Under the pieces are notes generated by a model that worked only from the letters and a program-made list of their open reading frames with translations, had not been told where the DNA came from and did no database searches. A program made the position numbers and the translations under genes. A DNA stretch of 9,730 nucleotides, from contig DNRP01000077.1 in the NCBI GenBank assembly GCA_003499955.1, positions 1-9,730 on the forward strand, written 5' to 3'. This document shows positions 1 through 6,926 of this stretch, one piece after another (the first letter of the stretch is position 1; the number at the start of each line of letters is the position of its first letter). Source of the DNA: Cyanobacteria bacterium UBA9971. GTDB lineage: Bacteria; Cyanobacteriota; Vampirovibrionia; Gastranaerophilales; UBA9971.

Positions 1-423
1 GCTCATCAAAAAATGGTTGAAGCCATTAATAATGGTCAGGAATTGCCTTTTGATATCAAAAATAAAATAATTTATTATGTAGGTCCATGTCCCCCGATAG
101 AAAATGAAATTATAGGTCCTGCCGGTCCGACAACAGCCGCCAGAATGGATAAATATACCCCTCTTTTAATGGATAGAGGACTTATGGGTTCAATCGGCAA
201 AGGAAAACGCAATGACGAAGTAATTGAAGCCATAAAAAGAAATAAAGGGGTTTATTTTATTACTACAGGCGGAACAGCCTGTCTTCTTGCAAGCAAAATA
301 AAGGAAGCAGAAGTTATTGCTTATCATGAGCTTGGAGCAGAAGCTGTTTATAAGCTGAAGATAGAAAATTTCCCTGTAACTATTGCAATAGACAGTAAAG
401 GCAATAGTATTTTTAATATTTAA
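1..423 (+). CDS. Fumarate hydratase class I, beta (C-terminal) domain, 5'-truncated by the window edge
   Basis: Class I fumarases are oxygen-sensitive [4Fe-4S] enzymes that interconvert fumarate and malate in the cytoplasm; tartrate dehydratase beta subunits are close relatives. The reading frame is open from base 1, so the first ATG at 13 is internal: the residues before it (Ala-His-Gln-Lys) fit the conserved 'RDAAH' helix of the family. Visible family motifs are YYVGP (near 76-90), GPTTAARMD (124-150), the GKGKR loop (about 199-213), the TTGGTACLL segment and the closing VTIAIDSKGNSIF. The C-terminus looks complete. Whether the alpha domain is fused upstream or is a separate gene cannot be seen, so a TtdB-like or split FumB-like subunit remains possible. 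The last 11 bp overlap the 3' end of the convergent membrane-protein gene. Confidence 0.9.
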   Translation, partial: AHQKMVEAINNGQELPFDIKNKIIYYVGPCPPIENEIIGPAGPTTAARMDKYTPLLMDRGLMGSIGKGKRNDEVIEAIKRNKGVYFITTGGTACLLASKIKEAEVIAYHELGAEAVYKLKIENFPVTIAIDSKGNSIFNI

Positions 424-1333
424 TCACTTTTATAGGGCATTTTGATATTTTGTGATTAAGTTCTATCAAAGAAGTTATATAACCGGAAGTTTTTAAGTAT
501 TCAAAAATGAGTATACACAATAAATTTATTATTATAATTAAGGTTAAAAACTGATGGTTTGCGGAATTAGTAAGTAAATCAGTTGTAAAAGCGTATTTTA
601 TTTGAAAAAGAATAATTAATATAAGTGCAAAATAGCTTATGCAAAGCAAAATGTTATATTGTTTTGATAAAATCAGTTTTTTAGCGCGTTTTTCAATTGT
701 TTTGTTCGTTAATTTAGGCTCACTGACAGCTATTTCTGTGCCAAAAAGAGTTGAAAAAAGCTGCCATGATGAAACAAGCAATGAAAGTATAAACAGAAAA
801 ATCAGGCTAAATACTATAAAACTGACTAAAAAAGCGGTAAGACTTATACTTATTCCTGCAATTTTAAGGAAAAAATTAAATAATATTATTGATGAAAAGA
901 ATAGAATGTTTATAGCCGCCTTAATTGATAAAGGCGGTGCTAACACAAGGAAAATCCTGTAAAAATTCCATTTAATTCCTTTTATAATAGAAAATTTTAA
1001 AGGATGATTTATTTTTTTATGATTTCTGCTGCATATTTTATAATTTATACAGCAAAAAATTGTTGAAAGAATTGAAGAAAATACAAAAATTAATCCGCCT
1101 GAAATTATAAGCGAAAGCACTTTAAAAATAACGTTAGCATACAGCATCAGGTCATGTTTTATATTTTCTTCATCGCTTAAAATCATTTTGACTAATTTAA
1201 AAACAGGTTCAGACAAACTTGATATTGTAATTATACAGTATTTTATAATTACAATAAGGCTTGTGAAAAGAAATACAGCCGAAAATAAAAGTATAAACGC
1301 AGATATAATTTTATTATGGATTAGATGTTTCAT
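413..1333 (-). CDS. Unrecognised six-helix integral membrane protein (306 aa)
   Basis: I do not recognise a family. The protein is very rich in Ile, Leu, Phe and Ser and has about six hydrophobic stretches: residues 9-31, 68-96, 127-156, 161-190, 227-249 and 261-284. The more polar segments are 97-122 (many Lys/His/Asn) and 204-225 (KLTNKTIEKRAKK-like, strongly basic). A double proline (residues 133-134) opens the third helix. Alternating hydrophobic pairs and basic linkers resemble DUF975- or glycerophosphoryl-diester-type membrane domains, but only in general character. The ATG lies inside the preceding gene and the two overlap by 20 bp, which implies translational coupling with the MshEN-like protein. 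The 3' end overlaps the convergent fumarase gene by 11 bp. The call as a real gene rests on the long frame, its membrane pattern and the tight spacing. Confidence 0.75.
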   Translation of the reverse strand: MKHLIHNKIISAFILLFSAVFLFTSLIVIIKYCIITISSLSEPVFKLVKMILSDEENIKHDLMLYANVIFKVLSLIISGGLIFVFSSILSTIFCCINYKICSRNHKKINHPLKFSIIKGIKWNFYRIFLVLAPPLSIKAAINILFFSSIILFNFFLKIAGISISLTAFLVSFIVFSLIFLFILSLLVSSWQLFSTLFGTEIAVSEPKLTNKTIEKRAKKLILSKQYNILLCISYFALILIILFQIKYAFTTDLLTNSANHQFLTLIIIINLLCILIFEYLKTSGYITSLIELNHKISKCPIKVIKY

Positions 1334-1601
1334 TTTTTAACTTTTCGAGTTCATTGTAACTTTCGTTTACAATCTTATCAATATTTGACTGTATTGATAA
1401 TAGCTCGATAAGCTCATTCTCGGTGATAACATTCATTTGTATAAGTATCTGCCCAAGTGGAAGATTTTGTTGTTTTTGCTGTTCAAGACCTTCGCATAAT
1501 TGGTCAATAGTTATTTTTTTATAGTGCAGAAGAATTTCTCCAATTTTAGGATTTTGGATTAATTCTTTTAATTTTTGGATATTAATATCACCGGTTGGCA
1601 T
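1314..1601 (-). CDS. Free-standing MshEN / GspE-N-like domain protein (95 aa)
   Basis: The protein consists of two copies of the 24-residue helical motif that defines the MshEN (T2SSE N-terminal) domain, at residues 19-42 and 48-71. The 5-residue spacer is exactly that of MshEN. Each copy keeps the Gly at position 3, aliphatics at 6, 7 and 12, Leu at 17 and 21, and Gln at 24 (Q42, Q71). In MshEN domains these two motifs form a c-di-GMP pocket, usually in type II secretion or type IV pilus ATPases. Here the first-position Arg is Lys (copy 1) or Pro (copy 2), and the position-10 Gly is Lys or Asn, so ligand binding is uncertain. No ATPase follows. The tail 72-95 is polar and helical. GAAGGAG at 1608-1614 supports the ATG start. 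The gene lies 20 bp after clpC and overlaps the membrane-protein gene. Confidence 0.82.
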   Translation of the reverse strand: MPTGDINIQKLKELIQNPKIGEILLHYKKITIDQLCEGLEQQKQQNLPLGQILIQMNVITENELIELLSIQSNIDKIVNESYNELEKLKNETSNP

Positions 1602-1607
1602 AATTTG

Positions 1608-1614
1608 CTCCTTC
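1608..1614 (-). promoter_or_regulatory. Strong ribosome binding site of the MshEN-like gene
   Basis: GAAGGAG, six bases before the ATG at 1601, lies in the 20 bp gap after the clpC stop. It fixes the start of the 95-residue protein and shows that it is translated independently of clpC. Confidence 0.75.
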
Positions 1615-1621
1615 GACCAAA

Positions 1622-4132
1622 TTATTCTACTTGTTCTTTAGAAGCTTTAACATCTGATTTTACTTCTACTACAGGTTCTTCTTTTTTAGGCGGAGTACCC
1701 TCAATTCTTTCAAAAACAATTTTCTTACCTTCAAGCTTAATTTTTAATAAGTCACCTTCTTTGTACATTCCGGTAAGAATTTCTTCCGCGATCGGATCTT
1801 CGATTTTTTTCTGGATAAGTCTTCTGAGAGGTCTTGCGCCGTAAGTTTGGCTGTAGCCTTCTTCTGCAAGATAATCTTTTGCCTCGTCAAGAACTTCAAC
1901 CGTGATTTCCTGAGTAACAAGTCTTTTGATAAGATCTGAAAGCATAATATCAACGATTTGCCTGATTTCGGGTTTTGTAAGATGCGCGAAGACGATGATA
2001 TCATCGAGTCTATTGAGGAATTCCGGACGGAAGGCTTTTTTCAGTTCTTCCATTACGGTATCTTTCATCTTTTCGTATCTGTCGCTTTCTTCGTTTTCAG
2101 CAACAGCAAAGCCTAATTTTGACTGATTTTCCATAGTTCTTGCGCCGACGTTGCTTGTCATTATTATAATTGTGTTTTTGAAGTCGACAACGCGTCCTCT
2201 TGAGTCGGTAAGTCTTCCGTCATCAAGAATTTGAAGCAGCATGTTGAAAACATCAGGATGGGCTTTTTCTATTTCGTCGAACAATACTAAAGAATACGGT
2301 TTCTTTCTTACGGCTTCTGTAAGTTGTCCGCCTTCATTGTATCCGACATATCCCGGAGGAGAGCCTATAAGTTTACTTACGGCATGTTTTTCCATGTATT
2401 CTGACATGTCAACTCTTATTATATTGTCCTCAGAACCGAATACTGATTCTGCAAGAGCTTTTGCGAGTTCTGTTTTACCAACACCGGTGGGCCCGCAAAA
2501 AGCAAAGCTTCCAACAGGTCTGTTTGGACTCTTAAGACCAACTCTAGCTCTTCTTATTGCTTTTGATATTGCTACAACAGCGGAATGTTGTCCAATAACT
2601 CTGGCATGAAGAAGTTCTTCAAGCTTAAGAAGTCTTTCCGTTTCTGTTTCTGTAAGTTTTGTAACAGGAACACCTGTCCATGTGCTTATGATTATTGCGA
2701 TTTCTTCTTCTGTAACTACAGATTTATTAGCTTCCTGTTCGGTTTTCCATTTTTGAGAAACTTCCCTGATTTTATCTTTAAGTTCAGCTTCAGTATCTCT
2801 TAACTGGCTTGCTTTCTCGAATTCCTGATTTCTGATAGATTGTTCTTTGCTTTTGATAACCTGTTTAAGCTCTTTTTCAATTTCTTTTCCTTCAGGCGGA
2901 AGAGAACTTGCCTGAAGTCTGACTCTTGAGCTGGCTTCGTCAATAAGGTCAATAGCTTTATCAGGAAGGAATCTGTCTGTAATATATCTGTCAGAAAGTT
3001 TAACAGCGGCATCTATTGCGGCATCAGAAATTATAAGTTTATGATGCTCTTCATATTTAGTTCTTAAGCCTTTTATAATCTCGATAGCTTCGTCAACGGA
3101 AGGCTGTTCAATGTATATAGGCTGGAATCTTCTTTCAAGTGCGGCATCTTTTTCGACGTGTTTTCTGTATTCGTCGAGCGTTGTAGCACCTATAACCTGT
3201 AATTCTCCTCTTGAAAGCACGGGCTTAAGGATATTTGCAGCGTCAATAGCGCCTTCTGCGGCTCCGGCTCCTATTAATGTATGCATTTCGTCAATTATAA
3301 GGATTACGTTGCCTGCTCCTCTTATTTCGTCCATAATTTTTTTGAGTCTTTCTTCAAATTCGCCTCTGTATTTTGTACCGGCGACTAAAAGACCCATATC
3401 AAGCTGGACAATTCTTTTATCTTCAAGAAATTCAGGAACTTCGCAGTTTACAATTCTTAATGCAAGTCCTTCAGCGATGGCTGTTTTACCAACACCCGGT
3501 TCACCTATTAAAACAGGATTGTTTTTTGTGCGTCGACCTAAAATTTGAATTAATCTTTCGATTTCTTTTTCTCTTCCTACGACAGGGTCAAGACGTTGTT
3601 CTTGCGCTGCCTGTGTAAGATTTGTGCCGAATTCGTCAAGTGTGGGGGTTTTGCTTCTTCCACCGCTTGCTGTCGTAGCAGTAGGCGCGCCTGTTCTAGT
3701 TTCTCCGAGCATTCTTATGACGTTGCTTCTTACTTTATTAAGATCAACACCGAGGTTTTCAAGAATTCTTGTTGCAACCCCTTCGCCTTCTCTGATTAAG
3801 CCCAGAAGAAGATGTTCTGTTCCGATATAATTATGTCCGAGTTGTCTTGCTTCATCCCATGACAATTCCAGTACACGTTTTGCTCTTGGGGTGAAAGGAA
3901 TTTCTACTGCGACAAAGCCTGAGCCTCGTCCTATTATTTTTTCAACTTCTATTCTGGCATCTTTAAGATTTACCCCCATTGCTTTAAGGGTTTTAGCGGC
4001 TATTCCGGTTCCTTCACCAATAAGCCCCAGAAGTATTTGCTCCGTTCCGACAAAGTTGTGACCCAATCTGCGAGCTTCTTCTTGAGCCAGCATGATTACT
4101 TTAATTGCTTTTTCAGTAAAACGTTCAAACAT
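1622..4132 (-). CDS. clpC: ATP-dependent Clp protease ATP-binding subunit ClpC
   Basis: This is a cytoplasmic AAA+ unfoldase that feeds substrates to ClpP. The 836 residues match the usual ClpC length. Order: two Clp_N repeats (about 1-143); first AAA+ module with Walker A G210-T217 (GEPGVGKT), Walker B ending D281-E282 and arginine pair R334-R335; a UVR/coiled middle segment (about 421-456); second AAA+ module with Walker A G547-T554 (GPTGVGKT), Walker B ending D619-E620, a ClpP-docking-type LGF loop (673-675) and sensor-2 GAR (765-767); then an acidic/lysine tail. The N-terminus, starting [12 protein letters not shown], is the form typical of cyanobacterial and plastid ClpC. The longer frame begins with TTG at 4144, but that TTG is part of the TTGGAG ribosome binding site, so the ATG at 4132 is preferred. 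No CtsR- or CIRCE-type operator is visible upstream. It heads the unit with the two genes downstream. Confidence 0.97.
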   Translation of the reverse strand: MFERFTEKAIKVIMLAQEEARRLGHNFVGTEQILLGLIGEGTGIAAKTLKAMGVNLKDARIEVEKIIGRGSGFVAVEIPFTPRAKRVLELSWDEARQLGHNYIGTEHLLLGLIREGEGVATRILENLGVDLNKVRSNVIRMLGETRTGAPTATTASGGRSKTPTLDEFGTNLTQAAQEQRLDPVVGREKEIERLIQILGRRTKNNPVLIGEPGVGKTAIAEGLALRIVNCEVPEFLEDKRIVQLDMGLLVAGTKYRGEFEERLKKIMDEIRGAGNVILIIDEMHTLIGAGAAEGAIDAANILKPVLSRGELQVIGATTLDEYRKHVEKDAALERRFQPIYIEQPSVDEAIEIIKGLRTKYEEHHKLIISDAAIDAAVKLSDRYITDRFLPDKAIDLIDEASSRVRLQASSLPPEGKEIEKELKQVIKSKEQSIRNQEFEKASQLRDTEAELKDKIREVSQKWKTEQEANKSVVTEEEIAIIISTWTGVPVTKLTETETERLLKLEELLHARVIGQHSAVVAISKAIRRARVGLKSPNRPVGSFAFCGPTGVGKTELAKALAESVFGSEDNIIRVDMSEYMEKHAVSKLIGSPPGYVGYNEGGQLTEAVRKKPYSLVLFDEIEKAHPDVFNMLLQILDDGRLTDSRGRVVDFKNTIIIMTSNVGARTMENQSKLGFAVAENEESDRYEKMKDTVMEELKKAFRPEFLNRLDDIIVFAHLTKPEIRQIVDIMLSDLIKRLVTQEITVEVLDEAKDYLAEEGYSQTYGARPLRRLIQKKIEDPIAEEILTGMYKEGDLLKIKLEGKKIVFERIEGTPPKKEEPVVEVKSDVKASKEQVE

Positions 4133-4138
4133 ATATAT

Positions 4139-4144
4139 CTCCAA
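4139..4144 (-). promoter_or_regulatory. Ribosome binding site deciding the clpC start
   Basis: TTGGAG lies six bases before the ATG at 4132. The possible upstream TTG start at 4144 is the first triplet of this same element and has no binding site of its own at proper distance, so the shorter 836-residue ClpC is favoured. Confidence 0.7.
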
Positions 4145-4189
4145 AATTCCAGAATGTAGAATACAAACAAAACTCCAATTATTTATTTT

Positions 4190-4198
4190 ACTATAACA
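4190..4198 (-). promoter_or_regulatory. Candidate extended -10 promoter of the clpC operon
   Basis: On the minus strand the bases read TGT-TATAGT, which matches the extended -10 form TGnTATAAT at all but one position. Transcription would start near 4183, giving a leader of about 50 nt before clpC. A clear -35 at 16-18 bp is missing (TTGTCG lies 20 bp upstream), which an extended -10 can tolerate. The 148 bp between alr and clpC holds no gene. Confidence 0.45.
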
Positions 4199-4292
4199 TG
4201 TCTGTTTATATCAATCGACAAAATTAGTTAAAAATTAAGTTTATTTTTGTTAAGCAATTCTTTTTTCTTCAATCAACGAAAATGTAAAATCT

Positions 4293-5435
4293 TCAATCTC
4301 TCGTATAAACCCTTGGAAGACGGACTTTTAGTTGGCAAGTGAGTTCATAATTTATTGTACCAAGTAAGTTTGCCCATTCGTCTATATGAATTGACTCACC
4401 TTCGTCATAGCCAATAAGTGTAATTATATCTCCGGTTTCAACAATATTAACATTTGATACATCGAACATCATCTGATCCATTGTTATATTGCCGATTTGT
4501 TTTACTTTTTGTCCGTTTATAAGTCCGTAAATTCTGTTAGAAAGGCTTCTGGGTACTCCATCGGCATATCCTACAGGAATTGTAGCGATTTTTGTAACTT
4601 CATTTTTTGTTACAAAGCTGTGCCCGTAGCTGACACCGTTTTCTTTTTCTGTTTCTTTAAGGAAAATAATTCTTCCTTTAAGGCTCATGGCAGGTTTTAA
4701 ATCAGGTTTATTAGTTATATGAGAATCTAAATCAGGCATAAGCCCGTAAATTCCTATTCCTGCCCTCACCATGTCATAATGCATTTCTTTATAGCTTATT
4801 AATCCTGCCGTATTGACAAAATGTTTTAATATTTCTTTATTATTTAAATCTTTAATTGTATTTTGCCATTTTTGTTTTTGAATTTCGCTTTTATCAAAGT
4901 CTTCCGCACAGGCAAGATGGGAGAAAATGCCTTTTAACTCAACTTCTTTTGTATTCAAAACTTTGTTAATAAAAACAGAAGCTTCTTTTTCGAAAATACC
5001 TATTCTGTTCATGCCCGTGTCAACTTTTATATGAATCTGTGGCTTTTTATTAAGCCTGTTAAACGTGTCTATGCAGGCATCAATATGGCTATCGGTAAAA
5101 ACAGAAATCTGTATATCGTTTTCTATGGCGGAAGTTATTGCCCATTCGGGTGTTGAGCCAAGGACAAGAATAGGTACTGTAATACCCGCCTGTCTTAATT
5201 GTATTCCTTCATCTACTGAAGCCACTCCGAGCATATCAACACCTGATGCCAGAAGAGTAGGTGCTGTCATTGTGGAACCATGACCATATCCGTCAGCCTT
5301 AACAACTGCCAGAAACTTTGTATCAGGAGATGTAAAGGTTTTTAAGGTTTTAATATTATGCTCAAGGTGTGCAAGGTTTATTTCAACCCAGGCATCACGT
5401 CTTGTTTGGACTATTGGTTTTCTATGCTGTGACAT
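4293..5435 (-). CDS. alr: Alanine racemase
   Basis: This PLP enzyme interconverts L- and D-alanine and supplies D-Ala for peptidoglycan. Its 380 residues match the family. The N-terminal barrel carries the PLP lysine K46 in the AVVKADGYGHG signature. The DTGMNRIG segment (139-146) and R224 in MVRAGIGIYG, which normally contacts the pyridine ring, are present. The C-terminal beta domain has the second catalytic residue Y270 in GVSYGHSF, the VGYADG motif (288-293) and the substrate-loop segment ITMDQMMFDV. Nothing essential is missing. The ATG at 5435 has only a weak AGAG-like ribosome binding site. A palindromic repeat begins 19 bp upstream, so the promoter must be inside or beyond it. The gene ends 160 bp before clpC in the same direction, with no convincing terminator between them. 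Confidence 0.96.
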   Translation of the reverse strand: MSQHRKPIVQTRRDAWVEINLAHLEHNIKTLKTFTSPDTKFLAVVKADGYGHGSTMTAPTLLASGVDMLGVASVDEGIQLRQAGITVPILVLGSTPEWAITSAIENDIQISVFTDSHIDACIDTFNRLNKKPQIHIKVDTGMNRIGIFEKEASVFINKVLNTKEVELKGIFSHLACAEDFDKSEIQKQKWQNTIKDLNNKEILKHFVNTAGLISYKEMHYDMVRAGIGIYGLMPDLDSHITNKPDLKPAMSLKGRIIFLKETEKENGVSYGHSFVTKNEVTKIATIPVGYADGVPRSLSNRIYGLINGQKVKQIGNITMDQMMFDVSNVNIVETGDIITLIGYDEGESIHIDEWANLLGTINYELTCQLKVRLPRVYTRD

Positions 5436-5454
5436 TTTTTCTCTAATCTATCGA

Positions 5455-5601
5455 ATTGTCATTGCGAGCCATTTAGTATTGGAATAGACTAAAAATTTAT
5501 CTTGCGAAGCAATCTTCCAAAGCGGGGAGTTGTTATTGGGAGGATTGCTTCGTTAGTCTAATAATGGTGAAATGTCAGGATTCTTGACTCGTAATGACAA
5601 T
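5455..5601. repeat. 147 bp imperfect palindromic repeat (small MITE/REP-like element)
   Basis: Three nested pairs of inverted arms are visible. The outer pair, 5455-5468 and 5588-5601, begins ATTGTCATT and matches at 13 of 14 positions. The middle pair is TAGACTAA at 5485-5492 with its exact complement at 5553-5560. The inner pair, CGAAGCAATCTTCC at 5505-5518 with 5539-5552, pairs over 14 bp with one G-U. A 20 nt loop separates the inner arms, and a 12 nt bulge lies only on the left side. The 'TCATTGCGAG ... GCGAAGCAATC' vocabulary is one I recall from dispersed intergenic palindromes in many unrelated bacterial genomes. No target-site duplication is obvious and no transposase is nearby. Only one copy is in the window. 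Confidence 0.8.
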
Positions 5602-5718
5602 TTCGCTATTTTTGTGTGTTTTAACGATTTTGTGATTTACCGTTATTTAAATTGTATTAGCTTTATTAATAGGTTTCAACAATATAATTAAAATTTGTGA
5701 CTTTATTTTATGTATTTG

Positions 5719-5746
5719 TTGACTAATTTCCTTTATTTTTTAAACT
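5719..5746 (+). promoter_or_regulatory. Candidate promoter of the Gfo/Idh gene
   Basis: TTGACT (5719-5724), a 16 bp spacer and TAAACT (5741-5746) would start transcription near 5753, about 25 nt before the TTG codon. Each hexamer has mismatches. The isolated TATAAT at 5683-5688 is an alternative. Confidence 0.35.
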
Positions 5747-5764
5747 GAAAGAGTAAACTTTCAG
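5745..5764 (+). promoter_or_regulatory. Inverted repeat abutting the ribosome binding site (hairpin or operator)
   Basis: CTGAAAG at 5745-5751 and CTTTCAG at 5758-5764 are perfect complements around a 6 nt loop. The right arm shares two bases with the AGGAG ribosome binding site and the left arm touches the candidate -10. It could be a translation-limiting hairpin if transcription starts upstream, or a repressor site if it starts near 5753. Confidence 0.5.
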
Positions 5765-5767
5765 GAG
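5763..5767 (+). promoter_or_regulatory. Ribosome binding site supporting a TTG start
   Basis: AGGAG lies ten bases before TTG at 5778. No ATG or GTG occurs in frame nearby (the first GTG is codon 8, already within the first beta strand), so TTG is the best start. Confidence 0.6.
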
Positions 5768-5777
5768 TCAATAAATT

Positions 5778-6785
5778 TTGAGTGTTAACAAAACAAAAGT
5801 GTCAGTACTGGGCTGCGGCGTCTGGGGTAGAAATCTCGTAAGAAATTTTTACAATCTTGAGGCTTTATATAGTGTTTGTGATATGGATACAGATACACTT
5901 TGCGCTATTTCGTCCCAGTATAACGGTGTTAAATGTGTGAGTGATTTTGATGATATCCTGAAAATGGAAGAAATAAAAGGCGTTGTAATTGCAACTCCCA
6001 GTCATACTCATTACAAACTTGTAAAAAAAGCACTTGTAGCCGGAAAAAACGTTTATGTTGAGAAACCTATCGCAACAAGCAGCTATGAAGCACAAGAATT
6101 AAATGAAATTGCGGAAGAAAAAGGACTTGTTTTAATGGTAGGGCATTTATTACTGTATCATCCTGCTGTTACAAGACTAAAATCTTTGATTAAAGAAGGT
6201 GTTCTCGGCGATATTAAATATGTTCAGAGCGACAGGCTTAATGTAAATTTTTTCAGGAATGACAGAAGCGTGATGTGGGATTTAACACCGCATGATTTGT
6301 CTATGTCGGCGTATGTTCTGGATAAAAAACCTTTGAGTGTTCAATCAGCGGTTGGCTGTTCCGTAAATAATGACGGAATTATTGATATTTCACATATAGA
6401 TATTAATTTTGAGGATGATGTTCTTGTTCATTTAAGCGACAGCTGGATTCATCCTGTTAAACGTGTTGTGCTTATTGTAAGGGGGACAAGAGCAACAGCG
6501 GTTCTTGACGATACTTTGTCGGAAAACAAGCTTGTAGTTTATGACAATTTTTCACAGGAAAAAAGAATTGTTGAAACTCCGGATTATATTGAGATAGAGC
6601 CTCTAAAACTTGAGTGCCAGCATTTTCTCAGCTGTATAGAAAACGGAATAAAACCGAGAAGTGACGGTCTTAATGGTTATGAAGTGGTAAAAATCCTTGA
6701 AGATGCGGAAAAAATCATGCTTGGCAATAAATACAGCAAGATATCTGATATCAAGCTTGTTTCTTCAAGGACAAAACAGGAATAA
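5778..6785 (+). CDS. Gfo/Idh/MocA-family NAD(P)-dependent oxidoreductase (335 aa)
   Basis: The N-terminal Rossmann domain has the dinucleotide motif LGCGVWGRN (G12, G14, G17), an acidic residue after the second strand (CDMD), IATPSHTH (71-78) and the EKP signature (E95-K96-P97). The C-terminal alpha/beta domain carries the GH..LYHPA segment and WDLTPHD (167-173) with the usually catalytic H172. The length is typical. The GxWGRNLVRNF / LYHPA / PHDLS form is that of sugar or nucleotide-sugar dehydrogenases often found in surface polysaccharide clusters (WlbA-like), but the substrate cannot be told. No glycosyltransferase or sugar gene accompanies it here: alr lies divergently on one side and tRNA-Gly follows 50 bp downstream. 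Start is TTG, with an inverted repeat at the ribosome binding site. Confidence 0.88.
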   Translation: MSVNKTKVSVLGCGVWGRNLVRNFYNLEALYSVCDMDTDTLCAISSQYNGVKCVSDFDDILKMEEIKGVVIATPSHTHYKLVKKALVAGKNVYVEKPIATSSYEAQELNEIAEEKGLVLMVGHLLLYHPAVTRLKSLIKEGVLGDIKYVQSDRLNVNFFRNDRSVMWDLTPHDLSMSAYVLDKKPLSVQSAVGCSVNNDGIIDISHIDINFEDDVLVHLSDSWIHPVKRVVLIVRGTRATAVLDDTLSENKLVVYDNFSQEKRIVETPDYIEIEPLKLECQHFLSCIENGIKPRSDGLNGYEVVKILEDAEKIMLGNKYSKISDIKLVSSRTKQE

Positions 6786-6795
6786 GAAGAGGGTA

Positions 6796-6823
6796 TTGTA
6801 AATAAATCTTTCGCATGTATAAT
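6796..6823 (+). promoter_or_regulatory. Promoter of tRNA-Gly
   Basis: TTGTAA (6796-6801), a 16 bp spacer and a perfect TATAAT (6818-6823) place the start near 6830, six bases before the mature tRNA 5' end. This is the best promoter match in the window. Confidence 0.65.
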
Positions 6824-6835
6824 TTATATAAATCC

Positions 6836-6907
<72 letters not shown>

Positions 6908-6926
6908 TTTTTTATTGCTTTATTTT

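Larger units (their letters stand above)
5602..5777. other. AT-rich intergenic stretch before the oxidoreductase gene
   Basis: The 342 bp between alr and the Gfo/Idh gene consists of the palindromic repeat plus this AT-rich leader. It holds no credible coding frame. It contains a perfect TATAAT at 5683-5688 without a good -35, a better-spaced candidate promoter at 5719-5746, and an inverted repeat next to the ribosome binding site. Confidence 0.6.

Noticed and set aside
639..962. 107-codon plus-strand frame
   Set aside because: It lies antisense inside the membrane-protein gene, has no ribosome binding site and a basic, low-complexity product. It is a shadow of that gene.
3111..3548. 145-codon plus-strand frame opposite clpC
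   Set aside because: It mirrors the first AAA+ module of ClpC, whose conserved codons force an open antisense frame. Its Ser/Pro/Leu-rich product has no motif.
4133..4144. TTG start giving a four-residue longer ClpC
   Set aside because: The TTG is within the Shine-Dalgarno for the ATG at 4132, and ClpC proteins normally begin MFERFT.
4266..4298. 9 bp direct repeat TCTTCAATC, 24 bp apart, between alr and clpC
   Set aside because: It is short, AT-rich and overlaps the alr stop region. It does not match known CtsR or CIRCE operators, so it could be chance.
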